A DNA stretch of 17,280 nucleotides. Origin: an uncultured Oscillospiraceae bacterium. Lineage in GTDB: Bacteria > Bacillota > Clostridia > Oscillospirales > Oscillospiraceae. The notes under the pieces are model-generated. The model searched no databases. It was not told the origin of the DNA and worked only from the letters and a program-made list of their open reading frames with translations. The stretch covers positions 1 through 17,280 of the forward strand of contig CAKUND010000023.1 of assembly GCA_934668295.1 (NCBI GenBank), written 5' to 3'. Shown in pieces: positions 1 to 7,159 of this stretch. Each line of letters opens with the position of its first letter. Positions within the stretch are counted from its first letter, which is position 1. A program made the translations under genes and the position numbers.

Positions 1-96
1 GCTATTGAAAATTTAGATGACGCCGAAACTACGTGGCGTCCCGCAGCTTGAAAAATGGGCGCAAAAAAAGAAAACCCTTTTTTCACAGGTAGGGTC
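1..96. other. Unassigned left-edge stretch downstream of a leftward promoter
   Basis: No gene is assigned here. The promoter at 97-125 points left, so these bases are most simply the start of a leftward transcript whose gene lies outside the window. On the minus strand a frame is open from about 98 to the edge, but its only ATG overlaps the -10 box, and a GTG near 86 would be nearly leaderless. On the plus strand a 16-codon frame from base 1 ends with TGA at 49-51 and could be the C-terminus of a truncated upstream gene. An inverted repeat GACGCC/GGCGTC (18-23 and 34-39, 10-base loop) has no T-tract, so it is not a standard terminator. I could not match the stretch to a known RNA. Confidence 0.3.
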
Positions 97-125
97 ATAT
101 TATCATAAAACTCCCCGCAGGTCAA
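97..125 (-). promoter_or_regulatory. Sigma-A type promoter, leftward
   Basis: On the minus strand TTGACC (125-120) is followed after exactly 17 bases by TAATAT (102-97). The predicted transcription start is near base 90, heading out of the left edge. It sits back to back with the ruvX promoter, with the two -35 boxes about 40 bases apart. Confidence 0.55.
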
Positions 126-164
126 CAAATTTTTGAGAAAAATACAGGAATTTTTTCGCGTGAA

Positions 165-193
165 TTGCAGGCCGGGAGAAAATCTGCTATAGT
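165..193 (+). promoter_or_regulatory. Sigma-A type promoter of ruvX
   Basis: TTGCAG (165-170), a 17-base spacer and TATAGT (188-193). The predicted start is near 200, giving a leader of about 28 bases that contains the ribosome binding site AAGGAG (215-220) before the ATG at 228. Confidence 0.7.
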
Positions 194-227
194 GTAGAAA
201 ACAGACAGGAAAACAAGGAGAAACCAT

Positions 228-650
228 ATGAAGATCATGGCGATCGACTACGGCGACGCACGTACCGGCGTGGCCATTTCAGACGCGCTTGGCTGGATGA
301 CCGGCCAGACGGCGGTGATCCACTCGTGGAAGCCCGAAAAGACAGCGGAAGAAGTGGCACAGATGTTCAGGAAAAGCGGTGCGGAGCGGCTCGTGATGGG
401 CTTCCCGCGCAATATGGATGGCACAGAGGGCCCGCGTGCCGCGCTCTATCGCGAGTTTGCCGCGCTGCTGGAGCAGACGGCCGGGATAAAGCCTGTTTTG
501 TGGGACGAACGCCGTACGACCATCGAGGCGCACCAGATCCTGAATGAGAGCAACTATCACGGCAAGAAGCGTAAAAACACAGTTGATGCCGTGGCGGCCA
601 GTCTGATCCTGGAGGGGTATCTGGCCTATCTTCGCAATCAGAAGGAGTAA
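228..650 (+). CDS. ruvX: RuvX/YqgF-family RNase H-fold nuclease (putative Holliday junction resolvase / pre-16S rRNA nuclease)
   Basis: A 140-residue protein, normal for this essential family. YqgF/RuvX has an RNase H-like fold and has been linked to 5'-end maturation of 16S rRNA and to Holliday junction cleavage. Visible signatures are an N-terminal DYGDARTGVAISD with Asp7, a central VMGFPRNMDGTEGPRA (about 56-71), WDERRTT with acidic residues 93-94, and a C-terminal Asp120 in DAVAASLILEGYL. Together these give the expected acidic active site. The ATG at 228 follows AAGGAG by 7 bases. It is the first gene of a two-gene unit, with the DUF2461 gene starting 5 bases after its stop. In many Firmicutes ruvX lies with alaS and a UPF0297 gene; those are not visible here. 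Identification is firm; which activity matters in the cell is not settled by sequence. Confidence 0.93.
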   Translation: MKIMAIDYGDARTGVAISDALGWMTGQTAVIHSWKPEKTAEEVAQMFRKSGAERLVMGFPRNMDGTEGPRAALYREFAALLEQTAGIKPVLWDERRTTIEAHQILNESNYHGKKRKNTVDAVAASLILEGYLAYLRNQKE

Positions 651-655
651 AAGCA

Positions 656-1318
656 ATGTTTACAGGCTATACCGACCAGACGGTCGACGTGTTCTGGGGC
701 ATCCGGTTCAACAATGACCGGGCGTGGTTCGCAGAGCACAAGCAGGAATTTCAGGACGCGGTCATGACCCCGACAAAGGCGCTGGCTGGGGACCTTTACG
801 ACTGGTTTCAGGAAGCATACCCCGATCTGCACCTGAATGTCCACATTTCGCGCATTTACCGCGACGCGCGGCGGCTGTTCGGCCGCGGGCCGCTCAACGA
901 CCATATCTGGTTTTCGTTCCAGAATGCGATCGAGAACCGCGGTGAAGCGCCGTGCTTCTGGTTCCAGGTCGGCGCAGACGGCTACGGCTGCGGCGCGGGT
1001 TGGTGGATGCCGGCAGCGTCCGGTGTGCAGCTGCGGAGGCTTCTGGACAACGACCCGAAGCGCGCGGAAAAGCTCCTGCGGCAGCTGGACGCACAGCAGG
1101 AATATACGCTGTCCGGCCCGGTCTATGCAAGACCGAAGGGGCACGCAGGGGAACCGGTCGGAAGACTCTATAATATGCGTTCATTTTCCATCGAAAGCAT
1201 GCACTCCTTTGATGCACGCAGCAGCGGCCCGGAGCTGACAGAATGGGTCAAAAATGGTTTCCAGCTTCTGATACCGTTTTATCAGCTGTTTGAGCAGGCA
1301 TATGGCATGACCGATTAA
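656..1318 (+). CDS. DUF2461 (TIGR02453-type) protein of unknown function
   Basis: A 220-residue protein recognised as DUF2461 from family features: an N-terminal NNDRAWF followed by a helix (about 19-35), ISRIYRDARR (64-73), a GPLNDHIWFSF block (about 78-88) and a glycine-rich GYGCGAGWW segment. No signal peptide or membrane segment is seen, so it is probably cytoplasmic. The biochemical role of the family is not established. The ribosome binding site AAGGAG overlaps the end of ruvX and the ATG lies 5 bases past the ruvX stop, so the two are cotranscribed and probably translationally linked. That association hints at, but does not prove, a nucleic-acid or housekeeping role. Transcription should end at the hairpin immediately after its stop codon. 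Confidence 0.85.
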   Translation: MFTGYTDQTVDVFWGIRFNNDRAWFAEHKQEFQDAVMTPTKALAGDLYDWFQEAYPDLHLNVHISRIYRDARRLFGRGPLNDHIWFSFQNAIENRGEAPCFWFQVGADGYGCGAGWWMPAASGVQLRRLLDNDPKRAEKLLRQLDAQQEYTLSGPVYARPKGHAGEPVGRLYNMRSFSIESMHSFDARSSGPELTEWVKNGFQLLIPFYQLFEQAYGMTD

Positions 1319-1356
1319 AAAACAGCCGGAGCAATCTCTGCTCCGGCTGTTTTTTT
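1317..1356. terminator. Bidirectional intrinsic terminator between DUF2461 gene and potD
   Basis: A 13-bp perfect stem (1321-1333 with 1339-1351, loop ATCTC) is flanked by an A-run on the left and a T-run on the right, so either strand reads as hairpin plus U-tract. It lies 2-40 bases after the DUF2461 stop and just after the potD stop on the other strand, and serves both convergent units. Confidence 0.93.
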
Positions 1357-1358
1357 AA

Positions 1359-2552
1359 TTATGCCTGCTTCCACTTGCGGCAGCGGCGGGCCTTTCTGCG
1401 GTGCCGGACGATGCCGGAAATGATGAAGAACAGGATCACGGCGGCGATCGCGGCGATCGTCAAAATCAGGTACAGCGTTGTGTTCGATGTCGAGGTCTTG
1501 ACGGAAAGCCACAGGTCATTCATCGTCTGTGTTGCCTCCACGCCGAGCTCAGCAAACGATTCGCTGCGCGCGAGCGTCTCGTCGTCCGGATAGGAGACAG
1601 GACTGGACGTCACTTCCTCATCCAGATAGTCCTTCGCGGCGGTCTCCGGGGTGGAATAACCGATGTAATCCAGATTTGCGGCGGAGATCTCCGGACGGCA
1701 GAGGAAGTTGATGAATGCCTCCGCGCCGGCCTTGTTCTGGCAGCCCTTCGGGATGCACATGGCATCGATGAAGATGTTGAAGCCCTCTTTCGGATGGCTG
1801 AAGCCCAGATCAGGATTTTCCTCGACCATGGTCAGATAGTCGCCTGCGTAATAGGGCGCTGCCCAGGCCTCACCGCGTTCCATGCGGTCAAAGATCTGAT
1901 CCATGACGTAGCCCTGCAGGACAGGGGACTGCGTAGCCAGCAGATCGGCGCAGTTTTTAAGCTCCTGCTCGTCCTCCGTGTTGAAGCTGTAGCCCAGCAT
2001 GGACTCGGCGATTGCAAACGCATCACGCGGATTATCAAACATCAAAAGCTTGCCCTGATACTTGGAGTTCCAGAGGCAGGACCAGCTTTCAGCGTCTTCG
2101 TCCGAAACATAATTTTTGTTATAGATCAGACCGACCGTGCCCCACGTATAGGGGACGGAATAGATATTTTCCGGGTCATACGCCTGATTGCGGAAGGCTT
2201 CGTCAATGTACTCGTAGTTCGGAATATTGGCAAAGTCCAGCGGCTCCAGCATATCCTCGGAGATCAGCTTGGCGATCATATAGTCGGACGGGATGATGAT
2301 GTCGAACGTCGTGCCGCCAGTCTTGAGCTTGGTGTACATGGACTCGTTGGAGTCAAACGTCAGGTAATTGACCTTGATGCCTGTTTCTTCCTCGAAGGCC
2401 TGGATCACGTCCAGACTGTCGTCCGTGCCGTCAGAGATATATTGGCCCCAGTTGTAGACCGTGATCTCGTTGGCAGCGGCGTGGGCGGGCAGGGGAAGGG
2501 CGCAGAGCAGCAGAGCGAGTGCCAGCAGAACAGAAAAAATACGTTTTTTCAT
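1359..2552 (-). CDS. potD: PotD-like spermidine/putrescine-binding protein with C-terminal membrane anchor
   Basis: A 397-residue extracellular solute-binding protein, the capture subunit of a polyamine ABC importer. It has a signal peptide (KKR, then a hydrophobic core to about residue 20, likely cleavage after AHA near 25). Mature family signatures include ITVYNWGQYI (30-39), IIIPSDYM (85-92), YTWGTVGLIYN (135-145) and DNPRDAFA (173-180). Oddly, residues about 359-382 form a strongly hydrophobic segment followed by the basic tail RHRRKARRCRKWK, a typical stop-transfer anchor. Cys17 lies inside the signal core but is not in a good lipobox. The protein is therefore probably held on the membrane by its C-terminus, not by lipid; that is inference. 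It is last in potABCD, and its ATG overlaps the potC stop as ATGA. Exact ligand preference (spermidine, putrescine or both) cannot be read with confidence. Confidence 0.92.
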   Translation of the reverse strand: MKKRIFSVLLALALLLCALPLPAHAAANEITVYNWGQYISDGTDDSLDVIQAFEEETGIKVNYLTFDSNESMYTKLKTGGTTFDIIIPSDYMIAKLISEDMLEPLDFANIPNYEYIDEAFRNQAYDPENIYSVPYTWGTVGLIYNKNYVSDEDAESWSCLWNSKYQGKLLMFDNPRDAFAIAESMLGYSFNTEDEQELKNCADLLATQSPVLQGYVMDQIFDRMERGEAWAAPYYAGDYLTMVEENPDLGFSHPKEGFNIFIDAMCIPKGCQNKAGAEAFINFLCRPEISAANLDYIGYSTPETAAKDYLDEEVTSSPVSYPDDETLARSESFAELGVEATQTMNDLWLSVKTSTSNTTLYLILTIAAIAAVILFFIISGIVRHRRKARRCRKWKQA

Positions 2553-3364
2553 GCGCGGGCCCTCCTCGGCTGCTGATGGTTCTTCTCGGATTTGGCCTGC
2601 AGCAGATTCATGACGACCATCAGAACGAGAATCACGATGAACATCAGGGTAAACAGCGCATAGATCTTCGGCTGGATGGGCTTTTTCGTATAGTTGTAGA
2701 TCTCGACCGGGAGCGTAATAAAGCTGGAGCCGGTGACAAAATACGAAATGACGAAGTCGTCAAGGCTCATGGTGAACGCCATGAGCGCGCCGGAGATGAT
2801 GCCGGGCATGATCTCATGGATGACGACCTTGGTGAACGACTGGAACGGTGTGCAGCCAAGATCCAGCGCAGCCTCGACCAGATCCTTGTCCATCTGCTGG
2901 AGCTTCGGCATGACGTTCAGAATGACGTAGGGGAGATTGAACGTGATATGCGCGATGAGAAGCGTCCAGAAGCCGAGCACGGAGTTGGTTTTCAGAATCG
3001 TCCCTGCGAACGCGAACAGCAGCGCCAGCGCAACGCCGGTGACGATATCCGGGTTCGTCATGGGTATGTTCGTCATGGTCATGACGGCGGAGCGGAGACG
3101 GCCCTTCATGCTGTGGATGCCGACGGCAGCCATCGTACCGACGATGGTCGAAATGAGCGTTGCCAGCAGCGCGATAATGACAGAATTGCGCAGCAGCGTC
3201 AGAAGCGTTCCGTCCCGGAACAGATTGACATACTGACGGAGCGTGAAGCCCTTAAAGCTCGCAATGTCCGTGCCGGTGTTGAACGAGGCTACGGCCAGAA
3301 CGATCATTGGGATATACAGAAAAATGAATACCAGGACGGTGATGGTGCGGTTGAAATGCTTCAT
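2549..3364 (-). CDS. potC: Polyamine ABC transporter permease PotC
   Basis: A 271-residue inner-membrane permease, typical length. It has about six hydrophobic segments, beginning with TVLVFIFLYIPMIVLAVASF, and the cytoplasmic EAA loop [17 protein letters not shown]...PGIISG that docks on the ATPase. With PotB it forms the translocation channel. The start overlaps the potB stop by four bases (ATGA, 3361-3364) and the end overlaps the potD start the same way, so translation of B, C and D is likely coupled. The C-terminal tail is basic (QPRRARA). PotC is assigned by position and by resemblance to the second permease of the operon. B and C are close relatives, so the letters rest on gene order as well as sequence. 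Confidence 0.93.
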   Translation of the reverse strand: MKHFNRTITVLVFIFLYIPMIVLAVASFNTGTDIASFKGFTLRQYVNLFRDGTLLTLLRNSVIIALLATLISTIVGTMAAVGIHSMKGRLRSAVMTMTNIPMTNPDIVTGVALALLFAFAGTILKTNSVLGFWTLLIAHITFNLPYVILNVMPKLQQMDKDLVEAALDLGCTPFQSFTKVVIHEIMPGIISGALMAFTMSLDDFVISYFVTGSSFITLPVEIYNYTKKPIQPKIYALFTLMFIVILVLMVVMNLLQAKSEKNHQQPRRARA

Positions 3365-4182
3365 ACCTTGATGACCTCCTCTCCGTCGCCCTCGCCGAAG
3401 CGGTTCATAACGGCAACACAGATGAAGATCAGGATCATCAGCACCAGGCTCATGGCCGCACCGAGATTCGGATTGTAGGCGGTCTTGAACTGGGACTCGA
3501 TCACGTCACCGATGAGCGTCGTGCCGGTGGAGCCGAGCTTCTGGGAGATATAGAAGGTGGAGACAGCCGGGACAAACACCATTGTCAGGCCGGACAGAAT
3601 GCCGGGGCCGGACAGCGGCAGGATGACCCGGGAAAACACCTGCGACGGGCGGCAGCCGAGGTCGAGCGCGGCCTCAATGAGCCGGTTGTCGATCTTCATG
3701 ATGACCGTGTAGAGCGGCAGGATCATGTACGGCAGATAGTTATACACCATGCCGAGAATGACGGCGCCGTTCGTGCGGATAAGCGGCAGCGGGGAAATGC
3801 CGATGCGCTGCAGAAGCGTATTGATGATGCCCGTATCCTCCAGCATACCGACCCAGGCCAGCGTGCGGAGCAGAAAGCTCATGCACATGGGAAGCATGAT
3901 GAGCATTTCCAGAAACCGCTGCGTGAGCGGCCTGCACTGCGCGATGAAATACGCGACCGGATAGCCGATGAGCAGGCAGATGAGCGAGGCGAACAGGCTC
4001 AGCCAGATCGAGCGCAGGAAGATCGGCAGATACGTGCCCATGCCGGAAAGATTGGCGAGGGTGAACTGACCGGTGATGGAATCAGTCAGCGCATAGTAGA
4101 AGACGATACCCAGCGGGATGATCGTGAACAGAATCATCCAGATGATGTACGGGCAGGCGAGAAGCTTGTTGTTATTCTTCAT
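3361..4182 (-). CDS. potB: Polyamine ABC transporter permease PotB
   Basis: A 273-residue permease with about six membrane segments, opening [19 protein letters not shown], and an EAA motif [20 protein letters not shown] ending in GPGILSG. It pairs with PotC to form the pore of the importer. The open frame continues upstream to 4608, but that extension is a serine/arginine/proline-rich shadow of potA. The ATG at 4182 is preceded by GGAGG and begins the hydrophobic N-terminus, and gives the family length. The start lies inside the potA end (11-base overlap, 4172-4182), so its ribosome binding site is within the codons for the acidic PotA tail. Overlaps on both sides mark it as part of one tightly coupled transcript. 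Confidence 0.93.
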   Translation of the reverse strand: MKNNNKLLACPYIIWMILFTIIPLGIVFYYALTDSITGQFTLANLSGMGTYLPIFLRSIWLSLFASLICLLIGYPVAYFIAQCRPLTQRFLEMLIMLPMCMSFLLRTLAWVGMLEDTGIINTLLQRIGISPLPLIRTNGAVILGMVYNYLPYMILPLYTVIMKIDNRLIEAALDLGCRPSQVFSRVILPLSGPGILSGLTMVFVPAVSTFYISQKLGSTGTTLIGDVIESQFKTAYNPNLGAAMSLVLMILIFICVAVMNRFGEGDGEEVIKV

Positions 4183-5302
4183 CGTCTTCTTCCTCCGAGG
4201 CGTCGGCAATCTCATCATATTCCGCGCTGTAGGAGGAGTAGTCGCCGTAAAGACCGGAGTACTCGCTCTTGTGCATGATATGGATATCCTCGGGATTGAG
4301 GCGAATGCCGATGTATGCGTCAACGGGGCAGTAGTCCGTGGTCTGGATGAGCCACTTGAAGCCCTTGAAATCGACAATGGTGTCGTAGTGGACGCCCTTG
4401 AAGGTGACGGAGGTGACGGTGCCGCACAGATGGCCCTGCTCCGGCGGGACGATATCCACATCCTCCGGGCGGATGACGACATCGACCGGCTCGTTGGGGG
4501 CAAAGCCCTTGTCCACGCACTGGAACTTGCGGCCGAAGAACTTGACCACATAGTCTTCCAGCATGACGCCGTCAAGGATGTTGGACTCGCCGATGAAGTC
4601 CGCGACAAACGCGTTCTTCGGCTCGTTGTAAATATCCTCCGGCCGGCCGATCTGCTGGATCTTGCCCTTGTTCATGACGACAATGGTGTCAGACATGGTC
4701 AGCGCTTCTTCCTGATCGTGCGTAACATATATAAATGTAATCCCCATTCGCTGCTGGATATTCTTCAGCTCGTTCTGCATATCCTTACGCAGGCGCAGAT
4801 CAAGCGCGCCCAGAGGCTCGTCGAGCAGCAGCACCTGCGGACGGTTGACCAGCGCGCGGGCAATGGCTACGCGCTGCTGCTGGCCGCCGGACAGACTCGT
4901 CACCTTGCGGTTTTCGAAGCCCTTCAGGCTGACGATTTCCAGCATCTCGGTCACGCGTTCGTCAATTTCGTCCTCCTTGACCTTTGCGATGCGCAGGCCG
5001 AAGGCAATATTGTCGTATACGTCCAGATGCGGGAACAGCGCGTAGCGCTGGAAGACCGTGTTGATCTTGCGCTGATAGGCGGGCAGATCATTGATCCGCT
5101 TGCCGTTGAACAGCACGTCGCCGGATGTCGGGGTCAAAAATCCGCCGATGATCCGGAGCATGGTCGTCTTTCCACAGCCGCTGGGACCCAGCAATGTGAG
5201 GAATTCCTTGTTGTTGATGTACAGATTGATGTTGTCGAGAATCGTCTCTCCGTCCTCGAATGTCATAGTGAGATTCGTGAGGCGAATGAGCTCTTTGGAC
5301 AT
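4172..5302 (-). CDS. potA: Polyamine ABC transporter ATPase PotA
   Basis: A 376-residue ABC ATPase that powers polyamine uptake on the cytoplasmic face of PotBC. In order it shows Walker A GPSGCGKT (39-46), a Q-loop [11 protein letters not shown], the signature [15 protein letters not shown], Walker B VLLLDEP with D-loop LGALD, the H-loop VTHDQEEA, and a C-terminal TOBE-like region. The protein ends in an unusually acidic tail ([16 protein letters not shown]). The open frame extends upstream to 5461, but it would run across the promoter and part of the terminator hairpin. The ATG at 5302 follows GGGGGAGG by a normal distance and starts the domain at its expected N-terminus. It is the first gene of potABCD. 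Sugar and other MOI-type importers share this ATPase layout; the PotBCD neighbours decide the substrate class. Confidence 0.94.
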   Translation of the reverse strand: MSKELIRLTNLTMTFEDGETILDNINLYINNKEFLTLLGPSGCGKTTMLRIIGGFLTPTSGDVLFNGKRINDLPAYQRKINTVFQRYALFPHLDVYDNIAFGLRIAKVKEDEIDERVTEMLEIVSLKGFENRKVTSLSGGQQQRVAIARALVNRPQVLLLDEPLGALDLRLRKDMQNELKNIQQRMGITFIYVTHDQEEALTMSDTIVVMNKGKIQQIGRPEDIYNEPKNAFVADFIGESNILDGVMLEDYVVKFFGRKFQCVDKGFAPNEPVDVVIRPEDVDIVPPEQGHLCGTVTSVTFKGVHYDTIVDFKGFKWLIQTTDYCPVDAYIGIRLNPEDIHIMHKSEYSGLYGDYSSYSAEYDEIADASEEEDDEE

Positions 5303-5375
5303 GTATCCTCCCCCATTTCGAAAAAAATTCGTATGCGTCGGATCTTGCCGGAGCCGCCCGAAACATACTGGATTG

Positions 5376-5404
5376 AATATATCGGGCAGGGGGACTTTTG
5401 TCAA
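5376..5404 (-). promoter_or_regulatory. Sigma-A type promoter of the potABCD operon
   Basis: On the minus strand a consensus TTGACA (5404-5399), a 17-base spacer and TATATT (5381-5376). The predicted start is near 5369, leaving an untranslated leader of about 65 bases before potA. I recognise no riboswitch in the leader. Confidence 0.8.
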
Positions 5405-5425
5405 TATCAAAACGAAAAAATGTGC

Positions 5426-5466
5426 AAAAAAGTTGGAAGAACATTTTGAAAGTTCTTCCAACTTTG
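5426..5466 (-). terminator. Intrinsic terminator of the RluA-family gene
   Basis: A perfect inverted repeat (AGTTGGAAGAAC at 5431-5442 and its complement at 5452-5463, 9-base loop), extendable by A-T pairs. On the minus strand it is followed by a run of Ts. It starts about 24 bases beyond the RluA-family stop and ends upstream of the pot promoter, so it insulates the pot operon. Confidence 0.9.
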
Positions 5467-5489
5467 GAGAAAACGAAGAAAAAGATCAG

Positions 5490-6443
5490 TTATGTAAAGT
5501 ACTCCTGCACGAAATCGACAGACTCGACCTGAAAGGTTTTTCCATCGAGATAGGACAGCGGCCCGGCATTCGATGTAAACCGGAACGTCAGCTTGTAGGA
5601 ATAGAGCGCCTGAAATTTCCGGTCAAAGCGCTTGTCAAGTCTTCCGTATTTTCCGTCTCCCAGCAGCGGCCAGCCAGCCGCGGCCATCTGCGCGCGGATC
5701 TGATGGGTGCGCCCGGTCACAAGCTCACACTCGACAAGACTCAACCCGTTCCGGCTCTGAAGCGTCTTATATAATGTGACGCAGGTCTTTGAGCCCTTCT
5801 GCGGTGTCTTTGTAATATAGACGCGGTTTTCCTTTGCGTCCTTGAACAGCTGCCCCTCGAGCCTGCCGGAAGCCGGGCGCGGTGTCCCGTGAACGATGCA
5901 CAGGTACCGCTTGTCGATCTCACGATCCTTGATCTTCTGGTTCATGATCCGCAGCGCCTCTGCGTTTTTTGCGGCAATGACGATGCCGCCCGTGTTGCGG
6001 TCGATGCGGTTGCACAGGGCCGGGGTAAAGGCATGCTCCTCTCTGGGGCGCCACTCGCGTTTGGCATAAAGATATGCCTGAATGTGATCGATGAGCGTTT
6101 TGCCGTATTCTGCACCGTCATGCGGATGGACAGCCTGCCCGGGCTTTTTGTCGACCAGCAGAATGTTTTCGTCCTCATAGACGATGTGCAGCTTCGGTGC
6201 AGCGACGGTCAGATAGGCATTTTCTTCTTTTGGGGTATCAAAAAACTCATCGTTGATGTATAATTGCAGCATATCCCCGGCAGTCAGCCGTGTGTCGCGC
6301 TCAGCGCGCTTTCCGTTGAGCTTGATGCGCTTGAGCCGGATGTATTTCTGCGCCAGCGAAGCCGGGAGCAGAGGAACGGCCTTTGCAAGCCAGCGGTCGA
6401 GCCGCTGCCCAGCGTCGTTCGTTGTGATGGTGAATTCCTTCAT
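5490..6443 (-). CDS. RluA-family (RluC/RluD-like) pseudouridine synthase
   Basis: A 317-residue enzyme that isomerises uridine to pseudouridine in RNA, most likely 23S rRNA. The N-terminus is an S4-like RNA-binding domain (about 1-65, with SLAQKYIRLKRIKLNGKRAE). The catalytic domain follows, with VDKKPGQAVHPH (98-108), the catalytic motif RIDRNTGG with Asp148, KRYLCIVHG, and the conserved GRTHQIRAQM and GDGKYG blocks. The open frame runs upstream to 6587, but the ATG at 6443 has GGAG upstream, starts the S4 domain and lies downstream of a good promoter. It is a single-gene unit with its own promoter and terminator, divergent from the DUF177-rpmF unit. Firmicutes carry several RluA paralogues, so the exact target uridine and a specific symbol cannot be given. 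Confidence 0.9.
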   Translation of the reverse strand: MKEFTITTNDAGQRLDRWLAKAVPLLPASLAQKYIRLKRIKLNGKRAERDTRLTAGDMLQLYINDEFFDTPKEENAYLTVAAPKLHIVYEDENILLVDKKPGQAVHPHDGAEYGKTLIDHIQAYLYAKREWRPREEHAFTPALCNRIDRNTGGIVIAAKNAEALRIMNQKIKDREIDKRYLCIVHGTPRPASGRLEGQLFKDAKENRVYITKTPQKGSKTCVTLYKTLQSRNGLSLVECELVTGRTHQIRAQMAAAGWPLLGDGKYGRLDKRFDRKFQALYSYKLTFRFTSNAGPLSYLDGKTFQVESVDFVQEYFT

Positions 6444-6477
6444 GGCAATCTCCAAACAGATAAGATAAGCTGTTTTT

Positions 6478-6506
6478 ATTTTATCATGCAGTGCGCTTTC
6501 TGTAAA
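6478..6506 (-). promoter_or_regulatory. Sigma-A type promoter of the RluA-family gene
   Basis: On the minus strand TTTACA (6506-6501), a 17-base spacer and TAAAAT (6483-6478). The predicted start is about 28 bases upstream of the ATG at 6443, which supports that start over the longer frame. Confidence 0.65.
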
Positions 6507-6552
6507 GAATTCGGCACCTGTGAAAAAGGACGAAAAATTTGTGAAAAAGTAT

Positions 6553-6581
6553 TTGACTTCCCCGCAATTATTCGATATAAT
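6553..6581 (+). promoter_or_regulatory. Sigma-A type promoter of the DUF177-rpmF unit
   Basis: TTGACT (6553-6558), a 17-base spacer and a perfect TATAAT (6576-6581). The predicted start is near 6588, about 26 bases before the DUF177 ATG. It is divergent from the RluA-family promoter, with the two -35 boxes about 47 bases apart. Its near-consensus boxes fit a ribosomal protein unit. Confidence 0.85.
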
Positions 6582-6613
6582 ATCCATCGCATGATTATGG
6601 ATTGGAGGGCGCT

Positions 6614-7114
6614 ATGCTGCTGGATCTGAAGCCAATTCTTGTAACGCCCGGCGCGAGTCTTCCGTTTGAAGCACGTGAAGACCTGTCCGATCTTGTTTTC
6701 GGCAGCTGCAGGCCTGCATCAGAGCCTGTTCTGGCCTGTGGGAAGGTCCGCAATACGGCGGGCGTTCTCGAGCTTACCGGCGAACTCAGCACGACGCTGC
6801 ACGGCGTATGCGACCGCTGCGCAAGCGAGTTTACGCGTGCGGTGCAGATCCCTGTCCATGCCGTTCTGGTTTCGGAAGCGGAGCTGGAGCAGGCGGAGGA
6901 CGAATGGGTGTTCGGCATCCAGGACGGCTGCGCTGATCTGACTGACATCATCACGACCGCCTTTGTCCTCAGCATGGACAGCCAGCTTCTGTGCCGGCCC
7001 GATTGCAAGGGCGTTTGCTTCCGCTGCGGCAAAAACCTCAACGAGGGGCCGTGCGGCTGCAAAAAAGAACCCGATTCCCGTTTTGCTGTTTTACAGCAGT
7101 TACTGGATAAATAA
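6614..7114 (+). CDS. yceD: DUF177/YceD-family protein, ribosome-associated
   Basis: A 166-residue protein of the DUF177 family, which almost always lies directly upstream of rpmF, as here, and has been linked to 23S rRNA accumulation in bacteria and plastids. It carries the characteristic central CDRCASEF (Cys66, Cys69) and a cysteine cluster near the C-terminus (Cys127, 131, 135, 138, 147, 149; CKGVCFRCG then CGCK), which suggests bound zinc. A TTG four codons upstream (6602) is in frame, but GGAGG (6604-6608) sits five bases before the ATG at 6614, and using TTG would put the binding site inside the gene. Cotranscribed with rpmF from the promoter at 6553. No enzymatic motif is visible; a role in ribosome assembly is inferred from the family and context. 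Confidence 0.88.
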   Translation: MLLDLKPILVTPGASLPFEAREDLSDLVFGSCRPASEPVLACGKVRNTAGVLELTGELSTTLHGVCDRCASEFTRAVQIPVHAVLVSEAELEQAEDEWVFGIQDGCADLTDIITTAFVLSMDSQLLCRPDCKGVCFRCGKNLNEGPCGCKKEPDSRFAVLQQLLDK

Positions 7115-7123
7115 GTAGATAAT

Positions 7124-7137
7124 GTGCCTTCGGGCAT
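7124..7137 (+). other. Small UUCG-loop hairpin between DUF177 and rpmF
   Basis: GTGCC-TTCG-GGCAT can fold into a five-pair stem (one G-U) closed by a C(UUCG)G tetraloop, an unusually stable loop. No T-run follows, so it is not a terminator. It lies just upstream of the rpmF ribosome binding site AAGGAGGTG and could protect or separate the rpmF message; function is inferred only. Confidence 0.4.
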
Positions 7138-7159
7138 TTAGACCAAGGAGGTGTACCAC

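Noticed and set aside
2..98. Small leftward gene starting at the ATG at 98.
   Set aside because: The ATG overlaps the -10 box of the promoter that would drive it, so it would not be in the transcript. The frame may be chance.
1401..2576. A 391-codon open frame on the plus strand opposite potD, with similar long frames opposite potA (4118-5449), der (7392-8888), the M42 gene (8813-9868), murB/rapZ (11232-12806) and dnaE (15444-17081).
   Set aside because: These lie opposite clearly identified genes and have biased, low-complexity or His/Arg-rich translations without family motifs. Long antisense frames are expected from the GC-rich third codon positions here.
4183..4608. N-terminal extension of potB.
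   Set aside because: The extension is a Ser/Arg/Pro-rich shadow of potA. The ATG at 4182 has GGAGG upstream and gives the normal permease N-terminus.
5303..5375. Possible riboswitch in the potA leader.
   Set aside because: About 65 bases with no recognisable aptamer, no anti-terminator/terminator pair and no strong stem covering the ribosome binding site.
5303..5461. N-terminal extension of potA.
   Set aside because: It would translate the operon promoter and part of the upstream terminator hairpin, and precedes the canonical ABC domain start.
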